Assembly: GCF_000164135.1 (NCBI RefSeq)
Contig: NZ_GG770553.1
Span: 2,051,628 to 2,107,894 of the forward strand
Length of the DNA: 56,267 nucleotides
Reading direction: 5' to 3'
Source: Mycobacterium parascrofulaceum ATCC BAA-614
GTDB lineage: Bacteria; Actinomycetota; Actinomycetes; Mycobacteriales; Mycobacteriaceae
In this document: positions 24,304 through 33,435 of the stretch, in pieces
Numbering within the stretch: position 1 is the first letter of the stretch
Layout of the letters: every line of letters begins with the position of its first letter
Made by a program: the position numbers and the translations under genes
The notes under the pieces: model-generated
Seen by the model: only the letters and a program-made list of their open reading frames with translations
What the model was told of the DNA's origin: nothing
Database searches by the model: none

Positions 24304-26628
24304 TCAGTCCTTCGCCGACACCGTGGCGCCGCTCTCCGGCTCGGCCGGCGCTTCGACGTACAGCGGGTGCTCGGGCAACTCTTGCACCGTGGAGCCCGTG
24401 CGGAAGTGCCGCAACGCGGTCCAGGCGATCCAGACGAACGGCAGCACACCGCCGACGATCAGGATGATGTCGCCCGGCATCCGCAGCCATTCGATCACCG
24501 CGTTGCCGGGTCTGGTGATGTAGCCCAGCGAACGAGCCTCGAAGTAGCCGTCACTGACCGAGTGGTAGAGCTGCAGGACGCCCAGCGGCAACAGGGTGAC
24601 GAACACCATCCATGCGAGCCCAATGTTCATGCACCAGAACGAGGTTCGAGCCAACTTTTCCGGCCATTTGTCGGCCGGGATCACGTAGCGGAAAGCGAAC
24701 ATGGCCAGGCCGACGGCGAGCATGCCGTAGACCCCCATCATCGCGCCGTGGGCGTGGTTGGCGGTCAGCGCGGTGCCGATTTGGTAGTAGGACACGATCG
24801 GCAGGTTGATCAGGAAGCCGAAGATGCCGGCCCCCAAAAAATTCCAGAATCCGACGGCGACCAAAAACATCACCGCCCAGCGATGCGGGAAGGGGTTGGC
24901 GTCGCCCGACTGCTGGCGCGAACCCAACTGCAGGAACGCCCACGCCTCGACGGTGAGGAAGGTCAACGGAATGACCTCGGCCGCCGAGAAGAACGCGCCC
25001 AGCGCCATGTGTTCCACCGGGGTGCCCGAGAAGTACAGGTGGTGCATGGTCCCGATGACGCCGCCCGCGGAGTACAGGATGACGTCGAGGAAGATCACGC
25101 CCAGCGCGATCCGTTCGCGCACCACCCCCAGCAACACGAACATGTAGGCCACCATCACGGTGGTGAACAGCTCGAGGAAGTCCTCCACCCACAGGTGCAC
25201 CACCCAGAACCGCCAGAATTCGGCGACGGTGTAATGCGTGCCGCTGCTGGCCAATAGCCCGACGGTGTAGAACGCCGGAATCGCCAGTCCGGAGAAGAAG
25301 AACAACCAGGGCATGTTCATCTTCGATTCGCCTTTGAGCCGGGCACGCATGCCCCGGAAGATGATCGCGATCCACACGAACATGCCGATGATCAGCAGGA
25401 TCTGAAACAGCCGCGGCAGGTCGAGATACTCCCACTGCTGGGAGAAAAACCCGTGCGGGATCACGCCGTAGATCGAAAGCGCCTCGCAGATCAGCGAACC
25501 GAACACCACCACCGCGACCGCGCCCAGCAGCACGTAGGCCAGCAGGCCCTGACGGCGCGGCTCGCGGCGGGCGATGAACGGCACCAGGAAGATGCCACCG
25601 GCCAGAAATGCCGCCGCGGTCCAGAACAATGCCAGTTGCACATGCCACGTGCGGGCCAAGTTGTACGGCAGGACACGGGCCAGGTCCAGTCCGAAGAAGT
25701 TCGACAGGTCGGCCCGGTAGTGCTCGGCCGCCGCACCCAGCAGCGTCTGCGCCAGGAACAACACCGACACGATGGCGAAGAACCAGATGGTGGCCCGTTG
25801 CGCCGGCGTCAGGCTCACCTCGCCCGGCTGGCGGAAGGACAGCGTGGATCCCTCGGCGCCGTGCCAGCCGACCTTCTGGCTCCAGCGCCCGTACACGGCG
25901 AACATGACGCCGATGCCGCCGAGCAACGCGATGAGCGACAGCGCCGACCACACGATCACGGGCGCGGTCGGGCCGTTGTCGACGCGTGGCTCGGCCGGCC
26001 AGTTGTTGGTGTAGCTGTACTTGTGGCCCGGGCGTTCGGCCGCGCCCGCCCAGGCAGTCCAGGCGAAGAACGCCGTCAGGTCGTGGATCTGCGCCTTGTC
26101 GGTGATGCTGTGCGGCAGCAGTCCGTATTTCGTCGAGTTCTCGCCGAAGTAGGCGGCGTAGTGGCCTTGGATGTGGTCGAACGCCGCGGCTTGCCGGTCG
26201 GTGAACACCAACGTCTTGGTTTCGGGGTTGTAGCGGTTGGTGCGGAACTCGGTGACGACCCGGTCGCGCGGATCGGCCATCCCCCGGGCCCGCAGCTGCG
26301 CCGCGACGTCCTGCGTCGCCATCCGCAGGTATTCGGCGGTGTAGTCGGGCCCCAGGTATGCGCCGTGCCCGAGCACCGAGCCGTACTCCATCAGGCCCCG
26401 GGCCTGGTACAGCTCCTGTCCCCGGGTGATGTCGTCACCGGTGAACAGCACCTGCCCCGACTCGTTGACCACCTTGTCCGGCATCGGCATCGACGCCGTG
26501 TACGTGCGATAGGCCAGGATGCCCATGACCAGGAAGCCGAAGATCATGACCAGGGCGACGCCCTGGATCCAGCCCTTGCCGACCAGGGGCTGCGAGGACG
26601 CCTGTTGAGCGGTCTGTTGAGCGGCCAT
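24304..26628 (-). CDS. norZ: Quinol-dependent nitric oxide reductase (qNOR)
   Basis: Reduces two NO to N2O with quinol electrons. The 774 residues combine an N-terminal helix plus periplasmic cytochrome-c-like domain without a heme motif (GDDITRGQELYQARGLMEYGSVLGHGAYLGPDYTAEYL) and a heme-copper-oxidase-type core of about 13 helices. The core histidines are seen in HVQLALFW, HLWVEDFLELF, MHHLYFSGTPVEHMALG and NHAHGAMMGVYG. The start ATG 26628 (MAAQQTAQQ) has GGAG at good spacing; an ATG 16 codons upstream lacks one. It is divergent from a dormancy-type USP gene across a 232-bp region with DosR-like boxes, which suggests hypoxia/NO control. Confidence 0.93.
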   Translation of the reverse strand: MAAQQTAQQASSQPLVGKGWIQGVALVMIFGFLVMGILAYRTYTASMPMPDKVVNESGQVLFTGDDITRGQELYQARGLMEYGSVLGHGAYLGPDYTAEYLRMATQDVAAQLRARGMADPRDRVVTEFRTNRYNPETKTLVFTDRQAAAFDHIQGHYAAYFGENSTKYGLLPHSITDKAQIHDLTAFFAWTAWAGAAERPGHKYSYTNNWPAEPRVDNGPTAPVIVWSALSLIALLGGIGVMFAVYGRWSQKVGWHGAEGSTLSFRQPGEVSLTPAQRATIWFFAIVSVLFLAQTLLGAAAEHYRADLSNFFGLDLARVLPYNLARTWHVQLALFWTAAAFLAGGIFLVPFIARREPRRQGLLAYVLLGAVAVVVFGSLICEALSIYGVIPHGFFSQQWEYLDLPRLFQILLIIGMFVWIAIIFRGMRARLKGESKMNMPWLFFFSGLAIPAFYTVGLLASSGTHYTVAEFWRFWVVHLWVEDFLELFTTVMVAYMFVLLGVVRERIALGVIFLDVILYSAGGVIGTMHHLYFSGTPVEHMALGAFFSAAEVIPLTFLTVEAWAFLQLGSRQQSGDANPFPHRWAVMFLVAVGFWNFLGAGIFGFLINLPIVSYYQIGTALTANHAHGAMMGVYGMLAVGLAMFAFRYVIPADKWPEKLARTSFWCMNIGLAWMVFVTLLPLGVLQLYHSVSDGYFEARSLGYITRPGNAVIEWLRMPGDIILIVGGVLPFVWIAWTALRHFRTGSTVQELPEHPLYVEAPAEPESGATVSAKD

Positions 26629-26709
26629 AGACGAGTCTCCCGTCCTGAAACGATGGGTCGTGGTCCCGTTGTCCAACTGCGCGAACAGCTTGTATTCGGT
26701 TGTCGTCGC

Positions 26710-26728
26710 GGCGAAAGGCGATTTCGCC
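26710..26728. promoter_or_regulatory. Inverted repeat between norZ and the USP gene
   Basis: Seven-bp arms GGCGAAA and TTTCGCC flank a 5-bp centre, 82 bp upstream of the norZ start and just beyond the DosR-like boxes. It does not match NsrR, NorR or FNR consensus as I know them. It could be a separate operator for norZ or part of its leader. Confidence 0.4.
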
Positions 26729-26740
26729 GTCGCCGGTGCC

Positions 26741-26807
26741 TGAGGGCCAATGGCAGCAATTTCGGGACCAATGCCCCTGGGGGAGAGGCGTTTCCCGGCC
26801 CTAACGT
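26741..26807 (+). promoter_or_regulatory. Tandem DosR/DevR-like boxes and -10 of the USP gene
   Basis: The 20-mer at 26761-26780 begins TTCGGGAC, an exact match to the first half of the DosR consensus TTSGGGACTWWAGTCCCSAA, and continues CAATGCCCC; about 14 of 20 positions agree. An abutting 20-mer at 26741-26760 (core GGGCCAATGGC) is a weaker second copy. A TAACGT -10 box lies at 26802-26807, 22 bp after the box. Tandem adjacent boxes of unequal strength are the known layout of the M. tuberculosis Rv3134c-devRS promoter. Confidence 0.6.
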
Positions 26808-26860
26808 GATGGCTGAGCGACGTGAAGTTGCCCGCCTACAGCTCAGCAGAGGAGACAGCG

Positions 26861-27658
26861 ATGAGCAATAGCCATCCGGCTCCAGGTGTCGTCGTGGGCG
26901 TGGACGGATCGAAGGCGGCCGAGCAGGCGGCCCTGTGGGCGATCGACGAGGCGGTCAGCCGAGACATCCCGATGCGACTGGTCTACGTCGTCGATCCGCG
27001 GGACGCGGCCACCCCCAGTGCCTGCGAGGCGCGGCTTGCCGCCGCACGGACGGCGCTGGCCGACGCCCACCGGGCCGTGGACGCCGCCGGCGCCCCCGTC
27101 AAGGTCGAAACCGACATCGTGTGCGGGCGGCCGCTCACCAAGCTGCTGGAGGAGTCGAGGTCGGCGGCCATGATGTGCATCGGTTCGATCGGACTCAAGC
27201 ACGCCCGTCATGGCGCAACCTCCGTCGCGACCGCGTTGGCCCGCTCCGCGGGGTGCCCGGTCGCGGTGATCCATCAGCCGGCCAGGCGGTCGGCGGCCCC
27301 GAAGGTCGACAGCGTCCTGGCCGAGGTCGACAACGGCGTGGTGCTGCGGCACGCGTTCGAGGAGGCGAGGCTGCGCGGAGCCGGTCTGCGGGCCCTCTGG
27401 GTATGCCGGGGCGAGGACCAGCGTGACGCCGACGAGGGGACGAGCTCGGCCCGCGCGCAATTGAGTCGACGGCTGGCGCGGTGGACGCGGTTGTATCCCG
27501 ACGTGCGGGCGGAGCCGGTCATCGTGCGCGGCAGTGTGCAGCAGTACCTGCGCGCCCACCCGGAAGCGGGCTTGTTGCTGGTCACCGACCCTCATGCCAA
27601 CGACGATCTGTGCAACGGCGGGCATTCCGTGCTGGCGATCCGGTCGAGCAACCTGTGA
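26861..27658 (+). CDS. Universal stress protein, Rv3134c homologue
   Basis: A 265-residue UspA-family protein. The first domain (VVVGVDGSKAAEQAALWAIDEAVSRDIPMRLVYVVDP to CPVAVIHQP) is well formed; the second is degenerate. Stretches such as CGRPLTKLLEESRSAAM, VAEVDNGVVLRHAFEEARLRG-type sequence and RRLARWTRLYPDVR match Rv3134c closely. In M. tuberculosis Rv3134c is co-transcribed with devR-devS. Here the gene is followed immediately by the convergent fprA, so the regulator pair is missing from the locus. The start ATG has GGAGA upstream. The promoter carries tandem DosR-like boxes, so hypoxia/NO induction is likely. Confidence 0.88.
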   Translation: MSNSHPAPGVVVGVDGSKAAEQAALWAIDEAVSRDIPMRLVYVVDPRDAATPSACEARLAAARTALADAHRAVDAAGAPVKVETDIVCGRPLTKLLEESRSAAMMCIGSIGLKHARHGATSVATALARSAGCPVAVIHQPARRSAAPKVDSVLAEVDNGVVLRHAFEEARLRGAGLRALWVCRGEDQRDADEGTSSARAQLSRRLARWTRLYPDVRAEPVIVRGSVQQYLRAHPEAGLLLVTDPHANDDLCNGGHSVLAIRSSNL

Positions 27659-27699
27659 ATCTGGACGCGCCCGAGCTGCCCGCCACCGGCGCGTCGTGA

Positions 27700-29064
27700 T
27701 CAGCCGTGGCTGATCCGCAGCAACTCGGCGAGGTTGGGCAGCTTGACGCGGGGTCGCCCGTGCGGCTCACCGGCGGCACGCTCGTGACGGTCGATGATCT
27801 GCCAATGCGCGGAGGTCACCAGCTTGGGCTGGCGTGACGCCAGCCAGTCGGCCAGCTTGTCGGCGTGGTCGTCGGGGAAATCCGCCAGCCCGTCTTTCGC
27901 GCGGTCCAGGTCGGCCAGCAGGGTGTCGACGGTCTCCTGGGAGTCCTTCTTGTTGGTGCCGATGACACCGGTCGGTCCCCGCTTGATCCAGCCCACGACG
28001 TATTCGTTGCGGCTGCCCTCCACCCGGCCAACGGCGTTGGGGATGGTCGCGGTCCTGTCGTCGAACGGCAGCCCCGGAGTGGGCACGCCGCGGTAACCGA
28101 CGGACCGCACCACCAGTTGAACCGGCAGCTCCTCGCGCTCGCCGGTGTCCTTGGCCGACACCCGCCCGTTCGCGTCGGTGACCAGTTCGTTGCGGCCCAG
28201 CACGATGCTCTGCACCCTGCCGTCGCCCTTGATCTCGATCGGTGAAGTCATGAACCGGAACACGATTCGACGATGGCCGGGCCGTGGCGCGCGTGCGGCG
28301 TAATCGCGCAGCACCTTGATGTTCAGCTTCGTCGTCTTGTCCGCGGCGGCCTCGTCCTCCTCGGTGATGCCCTCCAGCTGCGCCGGATCGACGATCACGT
28401 CGACCCCGTCTAGGTCTGCCAGCTCGCGCAACTCCAGCGTGGTGAAGGCGGTCTGCAGCGGCCCCCGCCGGCCGAGGATCACCACCTCCTCGACGCCGCA
28501 GGGCCGCAGCGACTCCAGCGCGTGGTCGGCGATGTCGGTGGCCCCGAGCACGTCGGGATCGGTGACCAGGATGCGTGCCACGTCGAGGGCCACGTTGCCG
28601 TTGCCGACGACCACGGCCCGGGCGCCCGAGAGGTCGGGCGTCGCCTCCTCGAAGTTGGGGTGCGCGTTGTACCAGCCGACGAAGTCGACGGCGGCGACGC
28701 TGCCCTGCAGCTCCTCACCGGGAATGTTGAGCGCGCGGTCGGACTGCGCCCCGATCGCGTAGACGACGGCGTCGTAGCGTTCCGCCAGCTCGGCGGTCTG
28801 CACGTGTTCCCCCACCACCACGTTGCCGAAGAACCGGAAGCGGGGATCCTCGGCGGTCTTCTCGAACTGCTTGCTGATCGACTTGATCTTCGGGTGGTCG
28901 GGCGCGACGCCCGAGCGCACCAGCCCCCACGGGGTCGGCAACATCTCCAGCATGTCGACCGCGACATCGATGTCCTCGGCGGCGTCGGCCGCCTTGAGCA
29001 GGGATGACGCGGCGAAGAATCCCGACGGTCCGGAGCCGACGATGGCAACGTGGTATGGGCGCAT
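27700..29064 (-). CDS. fprA: NADPH-ferredoxin reductase FprA
   Basis: Adrenodoxin-reductase-type flavoenzyme of 454 residues, orthologous to Rv3106. It moves electrons from NADPH to ferredoxins that feed cytochromes P450. The N-terminal FAD motif is VAIVGSGPSGFFAA (residues 6-19), followed by PTPWGLVRSGVAPDHPKIK, the NADP-binding VVVGNGNVALDVARIL near 169-184, GRRGPLQTAFT and the C-terminal GWIKRGPTGVIGTNKKDSQETV. The start is ATG 29064 (MRPYHVAIVG). The 171-bp gap to the divergent prfB holds both promoters; its 3' end faces the USP gene across 41 bp with no clear hairpin terminator. Confidence 0.94.
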   Translation of the reverse strand: MRPYHVAIVGSGPSGFFAASSLLKAADAAEDIDVAVDMLEMLPTPWGLVRSGVAPDHPKIKSISKQFEKTAEDPRFRFFGNVVVGEHVQTAELAERYDAVVYAIGAQSDRALNIPGEELQGSVAAVDFVGWYNAHPNFEEATPDLSGARAVVVGNGNVALDVARILVTDPDVLGATDIADHALESLRPCGVEEVVILGRRGPLQTAFTTLELRELADLDGVDVIVDPAQLEGITEEDEAAADKTTKLNIKVLRDYAARAPRPGHRRIVFRFMTSPIEIKGDGRVQSIVLGRNELVTDANGRVSAKDTGEREELPVQLVVRSVGYRGVPTPGLPFDDRTATIPNAVGRVEGSRNEYVVGWIKRGPTGVIGTNKKDSQETVDTLLADLDRAKDGLADFPDDHADKLADWLASRQPKLVTSAHWQIIDRHERAAGEPHGRPRVKLPNLAELLRISHG

Positions 29065-29235
29065 ACTCGACCTTCTATTCGTGCCCGGTTGGCGCCGGGG
29101 GCTCCCGAAACAGGCCGGCGCGCAACGCGGGGTGCACATGATCGTGACTCGATGCTAAACGCATGACCGCTGGTCGTGGCCCGAGCACTCGCCGGGAGCC
29201 GGGGCGCTTGGCGGGCCCCGGTAACGTTGTCCGCT

Positions 29236-30342
29236 GTGGAACCCGACCGTCAAGCCGACATCGCCGCCCTTGACTCCACCCTGACCACGGTGGAGCGGGT
29301 GCTCGATGTGGACGGTCTGCGCAGCCGCATCGAAAAGCTCGAACACGAGGCGTCCGATCCCCAGTTGTGGGATGACCAGAGCAACGCGCAGCGGGTGACC
29401 AGCCAGTTATCCCACGCCCAGGGGGAACTGCGTCGCATCGAAGAGCTCAGGCAGCGGCTCGACGATCTCCCGGTGCTTTACGAGCTCGCGGCCGAAGAGG
29501 ACGCGGCCGACGCGCTCGCCGAGGCGGACGCCGAGCTCAAGGCGCTGCGGGCCGATATCGAGGCCACCGAGGTGCGCACCCTGCTCTCGGGCGAGTACGA
29601 CGAGCGTGAGGCGCTGGTCACCATCCGCTCGGGCGCGGGCGGGGTGGACGCCGCCGACTGGGCCGAGATGCTGATGCGGATGTACCTGCGGTGGGCCGAG
29701 CAGCACAAGTATCCCGTCGAGGTGTTCGACACCTCCTACGCCGAGGAGGCGGGCATCAAGAGCGCGACGTTCGCGGTGCACGCCCCGTTCGCCTACGGCA
29801 CATTGTCCGTCGAGCAGGGCACCCATCGGCTGGTGCGGATCAGTCCGTTCGACAACCAAAGTCGACGGCAGACGTCGTTCGCCGAAGTCGAGGTACTGCC
29901 GGTGGTGGACACCACCGATCACATCGACATCCCGGAAGGCGATGTCCGCGTTGATGTTTACCGCTCCAGCGGACCCGGCGGCCAGTCGGTGAACACCACC
30001 GACTCGGCGGTTCGTTTAACCCACATCCCAACGGGTATCGTCGTGACTTGCCAGAACGAAAAATCGCAACTGCAGAACAAGATTTCGGCGATGCGGGTGC
30101 TTCAGGCAAAGTTGTTGGAGCGCAAGCGTTCCGAAGAACGCGCGGAGCTGGACGCCCTCAAGGGTGAAGGCGGCAGTTCATGGGGCAACCAAATGCGCTC
30201 CTACGTCCTGCACCCGTACCAGATGGTCAAGGACCTGCGGACCGAGTACGAAGTCGGCAATCCGGCGGCCGTCCTGGACGGAGACATCGACGGGTTCCTG
30301 GAAGCGGGAATCCGGTGGCGCAATCGAAAAGATGACAGCTAA
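29236..30342 (+). CDS. prfB: Peptide chain release factor 2
   Basis: Recognises UGA and UAA and triggers peptide release. The 368 residues contain the codon-recognition SPF tripeptide ([12 protein letters not shown]) and the catalytic GGQ loop ([21 protein letters not shown]). There is no in-frame stop or slippery site near the start, so the programmed frameshift known from E. coli is absent. The start is GTG 29236 (MEPDRQAD in homologues). A TAACGT -10 box ends nine bases before the GTG with no ribosome-binding site between, so a leaderless mRNA is likely. It is first in the prfB-Rv3104c-Rv3103c-ftsEX-smpB arrangement. Confidence 0.96.
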   Translation: MEPDRQADIAALDSTLTTVERVLDVDGLRSRIEKLEHEASDPQLWDDQSNAQRVTSQLSHAQGELRRIEELRQRLDDLPVLYELAAEEDAADALAEADAELKALRADIEATEVRTLLSGEYDEREALVTIRSGAGGVDAADWAEMLMRMYLRWAEQHKYPVEVFDTSYAEEAGIKSATFAVHAPFAYGTLSVEQGTHRLVRISPFDNQSRRQTSFAEVEVLPVVDTTDHIDIPEGDVRVDVYRSSGPGGQSVNTTDSAVRLTHIPTGIVVTCQNEKSQLQNKISAMRVLQAKLLERKRSEERAELDALKGEGGSSWGNQMRSYVLHPYQMVKDLRTEYEVGNPAAVLDGDIDGFLEAGIRWRNRKDDS

Positions 30343-31327
30343 CACAACTCTTCTCGCCTCGCCCGCCACGATAAACGCCCTGGGCTGGCACGCCTTTTGG
30401 CGTGGCGAAATCGGGCAGTGGATCATCACCCGCGGTCTGCGGATCGCGATGGTGCTGATCGCGGCGGTGCTGGCGGCCCGGTTCGTCAACTGGGTGGCGC
30501 AGCAGGTGACCCGTCGGGTCAGCCTGGGCTTCGCCGCGAGCGACGCGCTGGTCCCCTCCGAAGCGTCCAAGCACCGCCAGGCCCTGGCCTCGGTGATCTC
30601 CTGGGTGTCGGTGGTCATCATCGGAATCTGGGTCATGATGCAGATTGCCGACGTGCTGCAGTTCTCGGTCGGGGGGCTGGTCGCGCCGGCCACCGTCGTC
30701 GGCGCCGCGCTGGGTTTCGGCGCGCAGCAGCTGGTGAAGGACCTGCTGTCCGGCTTCTTCATCCTCGCGGAGCGGCAGTACGGCTTCGGCGACCTGGTCA
30801 CCCTGACCGTCGTGGCGGCCACCGAGGCCAGCGGCACCGTCGAGAACGTCACGTTGCGGGTGACGCGGCTGCGCTCAGCGGACGGCGAGGTGCTGACCAT
30901 CCCCAACGGCCAGATCGTCAAGGTGGTCAACCTGTCCAAGGACTGGGCGCGCGCGGTGGTCGACATCCCCGTGTCCACCAGCGCCGACCTGAACCGGGTC
31001 AACGAGGTCTTGCACCAGGAATGCGACCGCGCCATGGACAACCCGCTGCTCGGGGACCTGCTGCTGGACGCCCCCACCGTCATGGGCGTGGAGAGCATCG
31101 AGCTCGACACCGTCACGCTGCGCCTGGTGGCCCGGACCCTGCCCGGCAAGCAGTTCGAGGCCGGCCGGCAGTTGCGCGTCCTGGTCATCCGCGCGCTGGC
31201 CCGCGTCGGCATCGTGACCTCGGCGGACGCGACGGTGGGCCTGGTGGAGGACCCGGCCGTGCCCGCCGCGCAGGCCGCCGAAGGGCGGACCGACGATGAC
31301 GTCAAGGGCGCGGTGCAGCAGCGTTGA
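30332..31327 (+). CDS. MscS-type small mechanosensitive channel
   Basis: A 331-residue protein equivalent to Rv3104c. Three N-terminal transmembrane helices (about 28-48, 84-104 and 110-130) lead into the conserved pore and beta domain [36 protein letters not shown] and the MscS signature [26 protein letters not shown]. The C-terminal alpha/beta vestibule domain is complete. It should open under membrane tension to release osmolytes. The start ATG 30332 lies inside the last 11 bases of prfB in another frame, indicating coupling. Confidence 0.9.
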   Translation: MTANTTLLASPATINALGWHAFWRGEIGQWIITRGLRIAMVLIAAVLAARFVNWVAQQVTRRVSLGFAASDALVPSEASKHRQALASVISWVSVVIIGIWVMMQIADVLQFSVGGLVAPATVVGAALGFGAQQLVKDLLSGFFILAERQYGFGDLVTLTVVAATEASGTVENVTLRVTRLRSADGEVLTIPNGQIVKVVNLSKDWARAVVDIPVSTSADLNRVNEVLHQECDRAMDNPLLGDLLLDAPTVMGVESIELDTVTLRLVARTLPGKQFEAGRQLRVLVIRALARVGIVTSADATVGLVEDPAVPAAQAAEGRTDDDVKGAVQQR

Positions 31328-31806
31328 AGTTCACCCTGAGCCTCTTCGAGAAGCGCAGCGATGACTCGGCCGCCGACCGTCGCTGGCCCCACTACATGTT
31401 CGGCGGGCGGGTCCGCACGTCGACCCTCGTGCTGATCGTCGCCTTCTTCGCCGTGTGGTGGGTCTATGACACCTACCGGCCGGAACCGGCGCCCAAGCCC
31501 CCGGCGCAGCAAGTCGTGCCGCCGGGCTTCGTACCCGACCCGAACTACACGTGGGTGCCGCGCAGCCGCGTGCAGCTGCCGCCGCCCACCGCCACCTACA
31601 CGCCGACCCCGACGAGCACGCCGCCGCCACCGCCCCCACCTCCGGTGACGACGACCACGACGCCGCCACCGGGCCAGCTGCCGCAGCTGCCGTGCCTGCT
31701 GCCGCCGCCCTTCTGCCCGTCCAGCACCACCCCGGCCACACCGCCGCCCCAGCTACCGCAGCCGGGGCCCGGACCGGCGCCCAGTTCGCCCCCGCCGGCC
31801 AGTTGA
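31324..31806 (+). CDS. Proline-rich single-pass membrane protein (Rv3103c type)
   Basis: A 160-residue protein with a short basic cytoplasmic N-terminus, one transmembrane helix (about 33-49, [17 protein letters not shown]) and an extracytoplasmic tail that is almost wholly Pro and Thr ([22 protein letters not shown]). Such tails usually cross the peptidoglycan layer. The start TTG 31324 overlaps the MscS stop as TTGA; without that coupling the start would be uncertain. Its place before ftsE is conserved in mycobacteria, which hints at a cell-envelope or division role that is not proven. Confidence 0.78.
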   Translation: MKFTLSLFEKRSDDSAADRRWPHYMFGGRVRTSTLVLIVAFFAVWWVYDTYRPEPAPKPPAQQVVPPGFVPDPNYTWVPRSRVQLPPPTATYTPTPTSTPPPPPPPPVTTTTTPPPGQLPQLPCLLPPPFCPSSTTPATPPPQLPQPGPGPAPSSPPPAS

Positions 31807-31807
31807 C

Positions 31808-31838
31808 TTGGCTTGCCAGCGAAATTCACGGCTACACT
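31808..31838 (+). promoter_or_regulatory. Possible ftsE promoter giving a nearly leaderless mRNA
   Basis: A TACACT -10 box (31833-31838), with TTGGCT 19 bp upstream, ends 11 bases before the ftsE ATG. An in-frame GTG directly before the ATG (31847) sits at the expected transcription start. No ribosome-binding site is present, which supports a leaderless or near-leaderless transcript. Confidence 0.35.
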
Positions 31839-31849
31839 GGCGTGCCGTG

Positions 31850-32539
31850 ATGATCACCCTTGACCATGTCAGCAAGAAGTACAAAGCGTCGGCGCGCCCG
31901 GCGTTGGACGACGTCAACGTCAAAATCGACAAGGGTGAGTTCGTCTTCCTGATCGGCCCGTCGGGCTCCGGCAAGTCGACGTTCATGCGGCTGCTGCTCG
32001 GCGAGGAGAACCCGACCACCGGCGACATCCGGGTGTCGAAGTTCCACGTCAACAAGTTGCGCGGCCGGCACGTGCCGAAGCTGAGGCAGGTGATCGGGAC
32101 GGTGTTCCAGGACTTTCGCCTGCTGCAGCAAAAGACGGTGTACGAGAACGTCGCCTTCGCCCTGGAAGTGATCGGCAAACGGACCGACGCGATCAACCGG
32201 GTGGTGCCCGAGGTGCTCGAGACCGTCGGCCTGTCCGGCAAAGCCAACCGCCTGCCGCACGAGTTGTCCGGCGGCGAGCAGCAACGCGTGGCGATCGCGC
32301 GCGCGTACGTCAACCGGCCCCTGGTTCTGCTGGCCGACGAGCCGACTGGCAATCTCGACCCGGATACCAGTAAGGACATCATGGATTTGTTGGAGCGGAT
32401 CAACCGCACGGGCACGACGGTGTTGATGGCGACGCACGACCACCACATCGTCGACTCGATGCGTCAGCGCGTGGTGGAGCTGTCGTTGGGGCGGCTGGTG
32501 CGCGACGAGCAGCGCGGCATCTATGGGATGGACCGCTAA
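31850..32539 (+). CDS. ftsE: Cell division ATP-binding protein FtsE
   Basis: ABC-type ATPase of the FtsEX complex, which couples the divisome to peptidoglycan hydrolases. The 229 residues have Walker [10 protein letters not shown] (37-45), a Q-loop in [10 protein letters not shown], the ABC signature [14 protein letters not shown], Walker [13 protein letters not shown] and the switch histidine in ATHDHHIV. The start is ATG 31850 ([11 protein letters not shown]); GTG 31847 directly before it is an alternative if the mRNA is leaderless. The ftsX start GTG follows the stop codon immediately. Confidence 0.96.
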   Translation: MITLDHVSKKYKASARPALDDVNVKIDKGEFVFLIGPSGSGKSTFMRLLLGEENPTTGDIRVSKFHVNKLRGRHVPKLRQVIGTVFQDFRLLQQKTVYENVAFALEVIGKRTDAINRVVPEVLETVGLSGKANRLPHELSGGEQQRVAIARAYVNRPLVLLADEPTGNLDPDTSKDIMDLLERINRTGTTVLMATHDHHIVDSMRQRVVELSLGRLVRDEQRGIYGMDR

Positions 32540-33433
32540 GTGCGCTTTGGCTTCCTGTTCAACGAGGTCCTGACCGGTCTTCGCCGCAACGTCACGATGA
32601 CGGCCGCGATGATCCTCACCACGGCCATCTCCATCGGCCTCTTCGGTGGCGGTTTGCTGGTGGTCCGGTTGGCCGACAACTCGCGGGAGATCTATCTCGA
32701 CCGCGTCGAGACGCAGGTGTTCCTCACCGACGACATCTCGGCGAACGACGCGACGTGCGCATCCGCCCCGTGTAAAGCGCTGCGGGACAAGATCGATGCG
32801 CGCCAAGACGTCAAATCGGTGCGCTTCGTCAACCGGCAGGACGCCTACAGCGACGCGATCAAGAAGTTCCCCGAGTTCAAGGACGTGGCCGGCAAGGAAT
32901 CGTTTCCCGCGTCGTTCATCGTCAAGTTGAACAATCCCGAACAGCACGCGGACTTCGACGCCGCGATGCAGGGCCAGCCCGGCGTGCGCAGCATCCTCAA
33001 CGAAAAGGATTTGATCGACCGGCTGTTCGCCGTGCTGGACGGTTTGCGGGACGCCGCGTTCGCGGTCGCGCTGGTGCAGGCGGTGGGGGCCATCCTGCTG
33101 ATCGCCAACATGGTCCAAGTCGCGGCGTACACGCGCCGCACCGAAATCGGGATCATGCGGCTGGTCGGCGCCAGCCGCTGGTACACCCAGCTGCCGTTCC
33201 TGGTGGAGGCGATGCTGGCCGCGGCCATCGGAGTGGCCATCGCCGTCGTCGGCCTGATCCTGGTGCGCGCGTGGTTCCTGGACAACGCGCTGAGCCAGTT
33301 CTACCAAGCTCATCTGATCGCGAAGGTCGACTATGCCGACATCCTCTACATCTCGCCGTGGCTGTTTTTGCTCGGTGTGTCGATGGCCGGCCTGACCGCC
33401 TACGCGACGTTGCGCCTCTACATCCGGCGGTAG
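32540..33433 (+). CDS. ftsX: Cell division membrane protein FtsX
   Basis: The membrane partner of FtsE: 297 residues with four transmembrane helices (about 21-43, 173-195, 220-245 and 270-290). The large extracellular loop between the first two contains the paired cysteines of the mycobacterial FtsX ectodomain ([11 protein letters not shown]). This loop binds the hydrolase RipC in M. tuberculosis. The FtsX-type [20 protein letters not shown] is conserved. The start GTG 32540 abuts the ftsE stop, and smpB begins two bases after its stop. Confidence 0.95.
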   Translation: MRFGFLFNEVLTGLRRNVTMTAAMILTTAISIGLFGGGLLVVRLADNSREIYLDRVETQVFLTDDISANDATCASAPCKALRDKIDARQDVKSVRFVNRQDAYSDAIKKFPEFKDVAGKESFPASFIVKLNNPEQHADFDAAMQGQPGVRSILNEKDLIDRLFAVLDGLRDAAFAVALVQAVGAILLIANMVQVAAYTRRTEIGIMRLVGASRWYTQLPFLVEAMLAAAIGVAIAVVGLILVRAWFLDNALSQFYQAHLIAKVDYADILYISPWLFLLGVSMAGLTAYATLRLYIRR

Positions 33434-33435
33434 CT

